A stretch of 9,541 nt of DNA, taken from contig JAPKZT010000115.1 in assembly GCA_026393655.1 (NCBI GenBank), positions 1 to 9,541 of the forward strand, read 5' to 3'. The notes beneath the pieces are model-generated. The model searched no databases. It saw only the letters and a list, made by a program, of their open reading frames with translations, and had not been told where the DNA came from. Positions 1 to 6,422 of the stretch are shown piece by piece; within the stretch, counting starts at the first letter, position 1, and each line of letters starts with the position of its first letter. The position numbers were made by a program, and so were the translations under genes. Origin of the DNA: Actinomycetota bacterium (GTDB lineage: Bacteria > Actinomycetota > Acidimicrobiia > Acidimicrobiales > Ilumatobacteraceae).

Positions 1-164
1 GACGCAAACGGTTCACGAAGAACTGCCTCTGGCACCCAGATGCAACGAAAACCAAGTTCTTCAAGTTCGATTACTGCTTCTTTTGCTTTAGACATCGGTT
101 GCAAATCAAGTGCTGCTGTCCAGATGCCAACGCGGCCTAATCCAAATTCTGAGGTCTTTTCCAT
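1..164 (-). CDS. F420-dependent LLM-class oxidoreductase, N-terminal fragment (runs off the window)
   Basis: Read on the minus strand from the ATG at 164, the frame stays open for 54 residues to the window edge. It begins MEKTSEFGLGRVGIWTAALD and continues with a helix ending ELEELGF, then IWVPEAVLREPFA. The GRVGIWT first beta strand, the LEELGF helix and the W-x-PEA turn are typical of the start of luciferase-like TIM-barrel oxidoreductases that use cofactor F420 in actinobacteria. Only the first strand-helix-strand unit is present, so the substrate cannot be inferred. The ATG was chosen because the matching family sequence begins there and a TATGGT hexamer sits 8 bp upstream. An in-frame TAA lies a little further upstream. 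The gene is divergent from the nuclease gene, with 41 bp between start codons. Confidence 0.8.
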   Translation of the reverse strand, partial: MEKTSEFGLGRVGIWTAALDLQPMSKAKEAVIELEELGFRCIWVPEAVLREPFA

Positions 165-172
165 ATCCGCCA

Positions 173-178
173 ACCATA
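173..178 (-). promoter_or_regulatory. Candidate -10 element (TATGGT) for the LLM oxidoreductase
   Basis: On the minus strand TATGGT fits TANNNT and ends 8 bp before the ATG at 164. That spacing would place the transcription start at or next to the start codon, giving a leaderless message. No good Shine-Dalgarno sequence precedes the ATG. No clear -35 box is visible. The call rests on the same arrangement recurring at other starts in the window. Confidence 0.4.
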
Positions 179-187
179 ATCGCAAAT

Positions 188-198
188 TGTGTTACACA
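188..198. repeat. Perfect short palindrome TGTGT-T-ACACA between divergent genes
   Basis: An exact inverted repeat with 5-bp arms and a one-base centre lies in the 41-bp gap between the LLM oxidoreductase and nuclease start codons. It sits where the nuclease promoter would have to be, and just upstream of the oxidoreductase -10. Its position would suit a dimeric regulator's operator. The arms are short and no second copy is seen in the window, so chance is quite possible. Confidence 0.3.
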
Positions 199-205
199 TC
201 AGTTT

Positions 206-712
206 GTGAAACACCGGTTTACAAAAAATTGTCTGTTGCAATTATTTCTGATACTTGCAATTGTTTCGTCGTTGAGTTCTTCGTGCAGTAGCCCACAGCA
301 ATTGCCGAGTGATGTCGCAAGTGTGATCAGAGTTATCGATGGAGACACAGTTGTTTTGCGGTTGCAAGGCACAATCGAGACTGTACGACTGATCGGTATT
401 GACACACCAGAAACAGTTCATCCGACAAAACCTGTTGGTTGCTTTGGGCCTGAAGCCTCAGCATTCACACATTCGGTGCTAAAACCTAAAACTCAAGTGC
501 GTGTGCAACGAGATGTTGAAGCGCGCGATCGATATCAGCGGCTACTCGTTTATCTGTATCTGATAGACGGCACATTCATCAATCAAGAGTTACTGCGACT
601 TGGTTTTGCTCGAACGATGAACATCGCTCCAAATACGGCATTCGCCACCAAATTTGCTTCAATTGAAACTGTTGCTCGCGAAAATCAAATCGGCTTATGG
701 TTGAAATGTTAG
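206..712 (+). CDS. Thermonuclease-family (SNase-like) nuclease, putative lipoprotein
   Basis: With the GTG at 206 the product is 168 residues, beginning MKHRFTKNC followed by a hydrophobic stretch LLQLFLILAIV and a Cys at residue 27 (SLSSSC). This is a type II-like signal peptide with a weak lipobox, so the protein is predicted to be exported and probably membrane-anchored. The mature part matches staphylococcal nuclease-type OB-fold phosphodiesterases, which cleave DNA and RNA with Ca2+. It has VIRVIDGDT (Asp47), VRLIGIDTPE (Arg61, Asp66, Glu69) and RDRYQRLLVYL (Arg112), so the expected catalytic Asp, Arg, Asp, Glu and Arg are all present. The family motif usually reads YGR where this has YQR. 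The frame stays open further upstream to about 110, but that extension overlaps the divergent gene and would bury the signal peptide, so 206 is preferred. A nutritional or DNA-scavenging role is inference. Confidence 0.85.
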   Translation: MKHRFTKNCLLQLFLILAIVSSLSSSCSSPQQLPSDVASVIRVIDGDTVVLRLQGTIETVRLIGIDTPETVHPTKPVGCFGPEASAFTHSVLKPKTQVRVQRDVEARDRYQRLLVYLYLIDGTFINQELLRLGFARTMNIAPNTAFATKFASIETVARENQIGLWLKC

Positions 713-729
713 CGATATCGGGTCAGCGG

Positions 730-735
730 TAGCGT
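730..735 (+). promoter_or_regulatory. Candidate -10 element (TAGCGT) for the YdjC-type gene
   Basis: TAGCGT fits TANNNT and ends 6 bp before the GTG at 742, suggesting a leaderless start there rather than at the in-frame ATG at 751. No convincing Shine-Dalgarno sequence is seen before either codon. The element is otherwise far from consensus and lacks an obvious -35. Confidence 0.3.
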
Positions 736-741
736 GAAACT

Positions 742-1587
742 GTGACGGCTATGAAAAAAAGTCTGGTTGAACAACTTGGGCATTCGCCGCACGCTCGCCT
801 AGTTATTTTAAGTTGTGACGATCTTGGTGCATTTCACGCGGCAAATGTTGGCGTTTACGATTCGCTTAATAAAGGCGTGGCGACTTGCGCATCGCTAATG
901 GTGCCGGCGCCATGGGCACGCCACGCAATAAATTGCTACAACGGCGAAGACATCGGTGTGCACCTCACGCTAAATGCTGAACATGCAAATTATCGCTGGG
1001 GTTCAATCACCAATTCTCCGTCGCTGGCTTCGGGCGAAGGTGGGTTTCCGCGCACGATTGACGATCTTTGGGAGCACGCCGACCCTGCTGAAGTTTTGCG
1101 AGAGTGCCGCGCACAGATTGAACGAGCAATCGCGTGGGGACTTGACCCAACACATCTTGCCCCACATTTAACGGCAATTACTTTGCGCCCAGAGTTTTTT
1201 GATATCTATCTCGAACTCGCGGTCGAATTTCGTCTACCACTCAGGTTGCCGAGTTCAATTAACGAAGAACAAGCAGGGTTTCCATTTCGAAAACTCGCAC
1301 TTGAAGAGGGTGTTGTGTTTCCAGATTTTTTTGATCACGACTGGCGTTACGGAAGTCGCCAAAGAGTTCTTCGAGCTTTAGACACACTGCAAGCCGGCGT
1401 GACTGAGATTCATATTCAACCTTGCATTGATACACCCGAAGTTCGGGCGCTCGGCGAAATCGCACAAAGTTGGATAGACGATTACGAACTTGCAGTCAAC
1501 GATCAAGAAATTCGAGATGCGATCACAGCAAGTGGTGCAACGATGATCGGTTTTCGCGAGTTGCGTTCGCTAATGAGAACTAACTAG
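742..1587 (+). CDS. YdjC/ChbG-HpnK family carbohydrate deacetylase
   Basis: The 281-residue product matches the YdjC fold, metal-dependent deacetylases that remove acetyl groups from N-acetylated sugars such as chito-oligosaccharides. Visible metal-site motifs are CDDLG (Asp26, Asp27), GVHLTL (His74) and THLAPH (His138, His142). The last motif commonly reads THxDSH; here Asp-Ser is replaced by Ala-Pro while both His are kept. No signal peptide is present, so a cytoplasmic protein is expected. The start is either the GTG at 742 (MTAMKKS) or the ATG at 751; the -10-like hexamer favours 742. It follows the nuclease gene by 29 bp on the same strand. Its TAG stop shares a CTAG with the stop of the convergent mca gene. 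The family assignment is solid, the actual substrate unknown. Confidence 0.85.
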   Translation: MTAMKKSLVEQLGHSPHARLVILSCDDLGAFHAANVGVYDSLNKGVATCASLMVPAPWARHAINCYNGEDIGVHLTLNAEHANYRWGSITNSPSLASGEGGFPRTIDDLWEHADPAEVLRECRAQIERAIAWGLDPTHLAPHLTAITLRPEFFDIYLELAVEFRLPLRLPSSINEEQAGFPFRKLALEEGVVFPDFFDHDWRYGSRQRVLRALDTLQAGVTEIHIQPCIDTPEVRALGEIAQSWIDDYELAVNDQEIRDAITASGATMIGFRELRSLMRTN

Positions 1588-2525
1588 CTGATGCCGGCGA
1601 ATAAATCATCCTCAAGATGTTGTGCATCTGGTGAGTGATTCTCAAGACAAGACTTCGCTAAAATCCAATCTTCAAATGGATAGACCTCAGCAAGTTCTTC
1701 ATCGCTAAGCCCGAACCAAAACGGTTCATTCTCGTCTACCTGCGTGGCGTGTGCTCTTAACGAACCAGAACGCGCCCAAAAATAATTTTCAATTCCAATT
1801 TTGGTTGTAATTCGATCATCCATGTTTGGTCGACTAAACCAATCTTCGTCATACGGCGATGAACCACGCAGTCTCAACAATGCCTCGTGCACAGCAGTCA
1901 GACGCGAGCGCGACCAAACCGAGTAATACATTTTCAACGGTTGCCACACTGCCCCAGCATCCGGATACCAACTCGGGTCTCCAGCACGATCGAATGCTCG
2001 AATACTTATCTCATGCACCTTGACATGATCAGGATGCGGATATCCACGATGGTCATCGTTATAAGTGACGATCACGTGAGGCTTTTCAGTTCGAATAAGT
2101 TTGACCAGCCGACCAGTGGCTTCATCCATATCTGCCATGTGAAAACATTCGGGGTTTGAATTCTTTGGACTCTTGTCCATTCCTGAGTCGCGATAACCAA
2201 GCATGTGCAATTTGTTGAATCCAATTATTTCAACACTCTTGGCAAGTTCAACTGGACGCACAGACGCCATTAATTTTTGTTGAGCAACTTCATCTAGCCC
2301 GTAAAACGGCATGCCTGGTTCTTTGAGCGCAGGATTATTTAGATCTCCTTCTTCTCCACCCGTGCAACACACCAGAACAGTTCGTACTCCGATTTCGCCG
2401 TACATCGCGAAAGTTGGCGCGCCTTTTGATGCTTCATCATCGGGGTGAGCGTGAACTGTCAATGCGCACAACTGGTTGCCGTCTAAATCGTGACGCGGCG
2501 ATACCGGCGAAATTGCTTTTCTCAT
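1584..2525 (-). CDS. mca: Mycothiol S-conjugate amidase Mca
   Basis: Mca hydrolyses mycothiol S-conjugates to a mercapturic acid, which is exported, and glucosaminyl-inositol, which is recycled; it acts in the cytoplasm. From the ATG at 2525 the protein is 313 residues, close to the family size. The PIG-L/LmbE-type zinc site is visible as VHAHPDDEASKGA (His27, Asp30) and GYPHPDH (second His, 167). Further Mca-type blocks are TGGEEGD, LGYRDSGM, the RPHV-like KPHVIVTYND, PDAG..W, SLRAHATQVD and the C-terminal DLFAGIS, which resembles the LFAGIE end of mycobacterial Mca. These favour Mca over the related deacetylase MshB. An in-frame GTG at 2573 would add 16 residues with no family resemblance, and a TATCCT hexamer precedes 2525 at 7 bp, so 2525 is preferred. 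Its presence implies a mycothiol-producing actinobacterium. Confidence 0.92.
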   Translation of the reverse strand: MRKAISPVSPRHDLDGNQLCALTVHAHPDDEASKGAPTFAMYGEIGVRTVLVCCTGGEEGDLNNPALKEPGMPFYGLDEVAQQKLMASVRPVELAKSVEIIGFNKLHMLGYRDSGMDKSPKNSNPECFHMADMDEATGRLVKLIRTEKPHVIVTYNDDHRGYPHPDHVKVHEISIRAFDRAGDPSWYPDAGAVWQPLKMYYSVWSRSRLTAVHEALLRLRGSSPYDEDWFSRPNMDDRITTKIGIENYFWARSGSLRAHATQVDENEPFWFGLSDEELAEVYPFEDWILAKSCLENHSPDAQHLEDDLFAGIS

Positions 2526-2532
2526 CTCAAGC

Positions 2533-2538
2533 AGGATA
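2533..2538 (-). promoter_or_regulatory. Candidate -10 element (TATCCT) for mca
   Basis: On the minus strand TATCCT fits TANNNT and ends 7 bp before the ATG at 2525. This supports that start and a leaderless message. It lies in the 71-bp divergent spacer shared with the PEBP-like gene. No clear -35 box is seen. Confidence 0.4.
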
Positions 2539-2578
2539 GTGATCTGTAAGGAGTACAGCGATGCCGTAAACACTGCGA

Positions 2579-2584
2579 TATTGT
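2579..2584 (+). promoter_or_regulatory. Weak candidate -10 element (TATTGT) for the PEBP-like lipoprotein
   Basis: TATTGT fits TANNNT and ends 12 bp before the ATG at 2597, which would leave a leader of only a few bases. An alternative, TAAACA, overlaps it and ends 7 bp before the ATG but lacks the final T. Neither is strong. Confidence 0.25.
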
Positions 2585-2596
2585 AAACACAGTTCG

Positions 2597-3289
2597 ATGA
2601 TCACAAAAACTAATCAACTGGCTAATCAACTAGCTAAATTCGCCGTGCGAAAACTAGCGCTTAGCCGCGGCGCAATTTTGTTGCTTTGCTTGACAACCGT
2701 TGCGATTACCGCTTGTTCAACCGATGGCCGTGATCTGCGGGCACCGGGCGCCGGGCAAGGCGAATCTATAGAAATAGTTGAGACCACCGCCGAGACGACA
2801 CCTGCCACGCAAGATTCAAGCTTGCAGGCGATTTTTACCGTTTCTGGCACTTGGCTTGACGGCGGGGCAATTGACTCGCGACATACATGTAGCGGAGCAA
2901 ATATTTCGCCATCACTCGAGATTTCGAATACTTCAATTGACGCAAAAAGTTTGGCGATCACATTGATTGACCTGGCTGCGCCTGAAAAACCACTTTGGGT
3001 GATGGCAAACATCAGCCCGGACGAAACTTCGATCCAAGAAGGTGGGATACCGGCTGAGGCAATTGTTGGCGCAACCACAAATGGCACCAAAATCAATTTT
3101 GGCTATAGCGGACCTTGCGCAACTGGTAACGAAATGCATGAATATTTGCTTGTCGTTTATGCGCTCGACCAAATGCTTGAGTTCGAACCAGACCCGAAAT
3201 CTCTGAATGACTCTCGATTGCTATATGAAGCGATTCAAGCAAGCGCCTTCGATTCGGCAGAAACTCGATTCTTCGCCCAAACCCCATGA
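2597..3289 (+). CDS. PEBP/YbhB-like lipoprotein
   Basis: The 230-residue protein has an N-terminal signal: basic residues, the hydrophobic segment GAILLLCLTTVAIT, and a good lipobox ITAC with Cys40. A Thr/Glu-rich linker follows, to about residue 73. The rest resembles the phosphatidylethanolamine-binding / YbhB family: FTVSGTWLDGGAID, HTCSGANISPSLEIS, a LAITLIDL strand, GGIPAEAIVGATTNG, FGYSGPCATG and HEYLLVVYALD. The family's ligand pocket usually contains a DPDAP motif and a W-H pair. Here the first reads DLAAPEKPLW and the His after the Trp is missing, so the pocket is divergent. The family is described as binding lipids or small anions, or inhibiting proteases or kinases; no function can be assigned here. 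The protein is expected to sit on the outer face of the membrane. The start is the only ATG before the signal peptide. Confidence 0.8.
   Translation: MITKTNQLANQLAKFAVRKLALSRGAILLLCLTTVAITACSTDGRDLRAPGAGQGESIEIVETTAETTPATQDSSLQAIFTVSGTWLDGGAIDSRHTCSGANISPSLEISNTSIDAKSLAITLIDLAAPEKPLWVMANISPDETSIQEGGIPAEAIVGATTNGTKINFGYSGPCATGNEMHEYLLVVYALDQMLEFEPDPKSLNDSRLLYEAIQASAFDSAETRFFAQTP
2612..2635 (+). repeat. 12-bp tandem duplication at the start of the PEBP-like gene
   Basis: AATCAACTGGCT is followed at once by AATCAACTAGCT, one mismatch in 12. The period is a multiple of three, so it encodes NQLA twice in the n-region of the signal peptide without breaking the frame. A partial third copy (AA) follows. 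It looks like a slippage duplication. Confidence 0.7.
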
Positions 3290-3290
3290 G

Positions 3291-3305
3291 ACACGCCCTG
3301 CGTGT
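3291..3305 (+). terminator. Short hairpin after the PEBP-like gene, possible weak terminator
   Basis: ACACGC (3291-3296) and GCGTGT (3300-3305) form a perfect 6-bp stem with a CCT loop, starting 2 bp after the TGA stop of the PEBP-like gene. No run of T follows, so it is not a canonical intrinsic terminator. It could protect the mRNA end, or simply lie between this gene and the next promoter. Confidence 0.3.
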
Positions 3306-3350
3306 AATGATTGAGGCATAGACCCGAACATCGCTTCCCTGCTGACGGCC

Positions 3351-5378
3351 TTGCCGATTTCGCTTTTTGAGACGGATTTGGATGGTCGACTAGTTGCTGC
3401 CAACGATGCGTTCAGAACACTTGCGCTGGCATCAGCACCGCTTGTGGTTGGAACAGCACCGTGGGTGAACGCACAACCACAAGAACGAACCGCTGCCGAA
3501 CGCGCTTGGCAACTCGCAAAAGAAACTCAGACACCATTTAATTTTGAGTTTCGCCTGTGGCAACCAAGTGGTGAAGCAATATGGATTTTGGTTTCGACGC
3601 AACCACAAAAAAATAATTCTGGTGTCGTGACTAGTCATATCGGCACTGCTCACGATGTGACGCAAGCGGTCGCGCGACGAATGTTAAGTGAACAACTAAT
3701 TGGGCTGCTTGATGCATCGCACGATGCCGTATTGGTGTTTGATCGCAACGGTGCACTGATGTTTGCGAACGACTACGCACAGCAACTTGTTGGGATAAAC
3801 GAGACGCCAGCAAATAGCGACGCGGCGATTCAAACTTTTATTCAAGCAATTCGTGATCAGTTACCGCGCGAGATTACAACTGGCACAACATCAAACCGTT
3901 GGCAAGGTGAAGTTGGATTTCGTAGCGCAGACGGAATCATGCGCACACTCGACGTTGTTTTGCAAATAGTGCGCGATTCGCAAGGTGCAATCGAACATTA
4001 TTCGTCAATTGCTCGCGACATAACTGAATCAAAACAAACACAAGATGAGCTGCAGCGTCAAGCCACTCACGATGCACTTACTGGTCTGCCAAACCGAGTT
4101 TTATTTCTCCGTAAACTTGCAGAGGCACTTGATCGCTCGCGAACTTTAAAGCGGGGTGTGACTGTCTTATTTGTAGATCTAGACAAACTCAAAGATGTCA
4201 ACGACACAATCGGACACTCAGTTGGCGATCAGTTGATCGTCAATATGTCTAAGCGTCTTGTCAGTGCGACCCGGCCGTCAGATGTTGTCGCGCGCATCGG
4301 TGGCGATGAATTTGTGATTCTTTGCGATGGTCTTGGCGACGAACAAGTCGCAATGGATGTTGCCAACCGCATGCGGACTGCCGTAACTGGCGAACAAATT
4401 TTACAAGGATTTGAAATTTCAACCAGCGCAAGTATCGGCATCGCAATGGCGAATGCTTCGTTGCTCGAAGAGATGTCTAGCGCTGACGCTGCAGTAACTT
4501 TGTTGCACCACGCCGACAGTGCGATGTATCTGGCTAAACAACGCGGTCGTGGCCGGTGCGAAATGTATAACGAAGAAATGAGCGCCAACGCCCGCGAGCG
4601 AAGTTCACTAAGCGCACAACTTGAACGAGCACTGGCAACCGATCAACTATTTTTGGTCTACCAGCCAATTGTTTCAACACACACGGGTCGAATTGCTGGG
4701 GCAGAAGCGTTACTGCGCTGGCAACACCCAGAACGCGGTGTTCTGACCCCGCCAGTATTTCTTTCGTTGGCTGAAGAATCTGGCTTGATCGGACCAATTG
4801 GTGATTGGGTTGGTCGTCAAGCGTGCGCCGACATGCGCCAATGGCTCGATGCAAAATCAATCGATAATTCTTTTGTAATGCACATCAATGTCTCGGCAAG
4901 ACAACTTCGCGACGCAACATTTGTTGAACGGACGATGGCATCGTTGCGTGATGCAAAACTTGAGCCGCATCAAGTTGATCTTGAGGTCACTGAAGCAACT
5001 TTGCTTGACGACAAAGGTGGCGTTATGCGCACATTGAATGCGCTGAGACGACTCGGCATAAAACTTGCAATCGATGATTTTGGTACCGGGTTCTCGTCAC
5101 TCGTAAACTTGCGTAACTTCCCCGCTGACTACTTAAAGCTTGACGGCACATTTATTCGCGACATTGGTTCGCAAGGCAACGATGACCCGATCGTGCGCTC
5201 AGTGATTCAACTTGCCCACTCTTTAAATATGTCAGTTGTCGCAGAATGGGTAACCACAGAAGATCAATCGCAACGCTTGAAACTTTTGGGCTGTGATTTT
5301 GTGCAAGGCAATAAAATTGGTCTGCCAGTTAAGAGCGCTGAATTCTCGCCACTTGCCGCCAAGGCAAGAACCGCTTAA
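3351..5378 (+). CDS. PAS-PAS-GGDEF-EAL cyclic-di-GMP synthase/phosphodiesterase
   Basis: Numbered from the TTG at 3351 the protein is 675 residues without membrane segments. Two PAS-type sensor domains (about 1-105 and 115-228, each ending in a PAC-like HDVTQ or RDITESK) precede a GGDEF domain (about 237-405) and an EAL domain (about 415-665). The diguanylate cyclase site GGDEF is intact at 317-321, and an inhibitory I-site RPSD lies at 308-311, five residues before it. EAL residues are also present: Glu452 (EALLRW), Asn513 (NVSARQ), Glu545 (LEVTE), Asp575-576 (DDFGTG), Lys596, Glu632 and Gln652, so both activities are plausible. The late EAL signature is unusual: AEWVT where AEGVE is typical, and QGNKIG where QGY is typical. 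The start is uncertain. The frame continues upstream (DPNIASLLTA) to a TGA at 3312 with no ATG, GTG or TTG, and that stretch looks like the first PAS helix. Confidence 0.9.
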   Translation: MPISLFETDLDGRLVAANDAFRTLALASAPLVVGTAPWVNAQPQERTAAERAWQLAKETQTPFNFEFRLWQPSGEAIWILVSTQPQKNNSGVVTSHIGTAHDVTQAVARRMLSEQLIGLLDASHDAVLVFDRNGALMFANDYAQQLVGINETPANSDAAIQTFIQAIRDQLPREITTGTTSNRWQGEVGFRSADGIMRTLDVVLQIVRDSQGAIEHYSSIARDITESKQTQDELQRQATHDALTGLPNRVLFLRKLAEALDRSRTLKRGVTVLFVDLDKLKDVNDTIGHSVGDQLIVNMSKRLVSATRPSDVVARIGGDEFVILCDGLGDEQVAMDVANRMRTAVTGEQILQGFEISTSASIGIAMANASLLEEMSSADAAVTLLHHADSAMYLAKQRGRGRCEMYNEEMSANARERSSLSAQLERALATDQLFLVYQPIVSTHTGRIAGAEALLRWQHPERGVLTPPVFLSLAEESGLIGPIGDWVGRQACADMRQWLDAKSIDNSFVMHINVSARQLRDATFVERTMASLRDAKLEPHQVDLEVTEATLLDDKGGVMRTLNALRRLGIKLAIDDFGTGFSSLVNLRNFPADYLKLDGTFIRDIGSQGNDDPIVRSVIQLAHSLNMSVVAEWVTTEDQSQRLKLLGCDFVQGNKIGLPVKSAEFSPLAAKARTA

Positions 5379-5382
5379 ATTT

Positions 5383-5407
5383 CTAGTTCTCGTTTACTAG
5401 TTCTCGT
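5383..5407. repeat. 11-bp direct repeat spanning the 3' end of the LCP gene
   Basis: CTAGTTCTCGT occurs at 5383-5393 and again at 5397-5407, separated by TTA (period 14). The second copy contains the last codons and the TAG stop of the minus-strand LCP gene. The first copy lies in the 18-bp gap before the convergent GGDEF-EAL gene. On the minus strand the stop is followed directly by TAA, so the gene ends in tandem stops. Confidence 0.7.
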
Positions 5408-6407
5408 CTAGTAGTTCAGGGGCCGGGCCGGTACCACCAAAAAATGCGAGTACCGGAGTCGCATCTTTAGCAACGCGCAAAACAGAATCTTCGCCAACTT
5501 GATCACCATAAACCGCGAGTGAGTATCTGCTGATCGCACCTTTGGCGGCTGGCCTAATCTTCTTTGCAAATTCAGTGAAATCAAGATTCTCATCGGTGAT
5601 GATTGATTTAGTGGCACCAGCAAATGCGCTCGAAACCATAAACGGATTGGAAATCACACGAGTCAGTGCCGAATTCAACATTGCGGCAATGAACTGACGC
5701 TGCCTTTTACCGCGACCGATGTCGGATGATCCGTCAATCTGCCACTTATTTTCAACTTTTGTTTCAAAAAAACGACTGCGCGCAAATGCCAAAGCACGAA
5801 CACCCTCTAAGTTGTGACACCCACCTGGCATAAACAACCCCGTGTGTTTATCGCGCGACGGAAACTGCGTACAAATTTGCACACCGCCGATTGAATCGAC
5901 GAGTCCCTTGAATCCTTGAAAATCAATTTCTAAATAATGATGAATCGGTATGCCGAACTCGGACTGCATTGTGCGCACAAGCACATCGGTGCCTAACTGG
6001 TATGCGGAATTAATTCGACCAGCCTTTTGGCCGTCACCTAATTTGACCCACAAGTCGCGCGGAAACGAAATCAAGGCTCCGGCACCAGTTGCAATGTCAT
6101 AGTGAAAAACCATCAGAGTGTCACTTCGGCGTCCCGAAACTTCGCCTTCGCCGCCGATTGCCGCGAAATCAGCATCATTAGGGTCTGCGCCTTCTCGCGA
6201 ATCTGAGCCAACAAGCAAGTAATTCTCGAACCCAGCGCTTGGCGCAGATAACGCCGACGATGCAACTAAGTCGCGTCTAACAGTGGCCAACTGAGATTTT
6301 GTTGCTGCGACAATTTGTAGCGCACCAAGGCTACTGAAAACCAAAAATAGCATGAAAGCATTTCGCCTTCTAACCCCGCGACTATTTTTTGTTTTTGATC
6401 GCGACAT
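5397..6407 (-). CDS. LytR-CpsA-Psr (LCP) family cell-wall ligase
   Basis: LCP proteins transfer lipid-linked glycopolymers onto peptidoglycan on the outer face of the membrane; in mycolate actinobacteria some attach arabinogalactan. The 336-residue product has a basic N-terminus, one transmembrane segment at about 17-36 and a long extracytoplasmic domain. LCP landmarks appear in order: NYLLVGSDSRE (62-72), RRSDTLMVF (93-101), ISFPRDLWV (113-121), GRINSAY (130-136), HYLEIDFQGFKGLVDSIGGV (157-176), LEGVRALAFARSR (200-212) and DIGRGKRQRQF (229-239). The Arg and Asp residues that bind pyrophosphate in the family are present. Two extracellular Cys (179 and 197) could form a disulfide. The start ATG lies 12 bp after the birA stop on the same strand, so the two are probably co-transcribed, possibly with an extra promoter at 6417-6422. 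The glycopolymer is unknown. Confidence 0.9.
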   Translation of the reverse strand: MSRSKTKNSRGVRRRNAFMLFLVFSSLGALQIVAATKSQLATVRRDLVASSALSAPSAGFENYLLVGSDSREGADPNDADFAAIGGEGEVSGRRSDTLMVFHYDIATGAGALISFPRDLWVKLGDGQKAGRINSAYQLGTDVLVRTMQSEFGIPIHHYLEIDFQGFKGLVDSIGGVQICTQFPSRDKHTGLFMPGGCHNLEGVRALAFARSRFFETKVENKWQIDGSSDIGRGKRQRQFIAAMLNSALTRVISNPFMVSSAFAGATKSIITDENLDFTEFAKKIRPAAKGAISRYSLAVYGDQVGEDSVLRVAKDATPVLAFFGGTGPAPELLDEN

Positions 6408-6416
6408 GCGATTTCA

Positions 6417-6422
6417 AAGTTA
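6417..6422 (-). promoter_or_regulatory. Candidate internal -10 (TAACTT) for the LCP gene, overlapping the birA stop
   Basis: On the minus strand TAACTT fits TANNNT, ends 9 bp before the LCP ATG at 6407, and its first three bases are the TAA stop of birA. It could allow independent leaderless transcription of the LCP gene inside the birA operon. Chance is possible because a TAA stop easily starts such a hexamer. Confidence 0.3.

Noticed and set aside
110..205. Upstream extension of the nuclease gene to the TTG at 110
   Set aside because: It would overlap the divergent oxidoreductase gene and place 32 extra residues before a good signal peptide that starts at GTG 206.
40..291. 83-codon plus-strand frame starting in the first bases of the window
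   Set aside because: It lies antisense to the clearly recognisable LLM oxidoreductase N-terminus and overlaps the nuclease start; its Ser-rich sequence has no family resemblance.
1581..1590. Overlapping convergent stops of the YdjC gene and mca (shared CTAG) as a special regulatory site
   Set aside because: A 4-bp stop overlap is common in compact genomes, and no hairpin or repeat is associated beyond the short AACT AACT run.
2626..3096. 156-codon minus-strand frame opposite the PEBP-like gene
   Set aside because: It mirrors a recognisable lipoprotein gene on the plus strand and has no recognisable domain of its own.
4229..4588. 119-codon minus-strand frame opposite the GGDEF domain
   Set aside because: It is antisense to strongly conserved GGDEF coding sequence.
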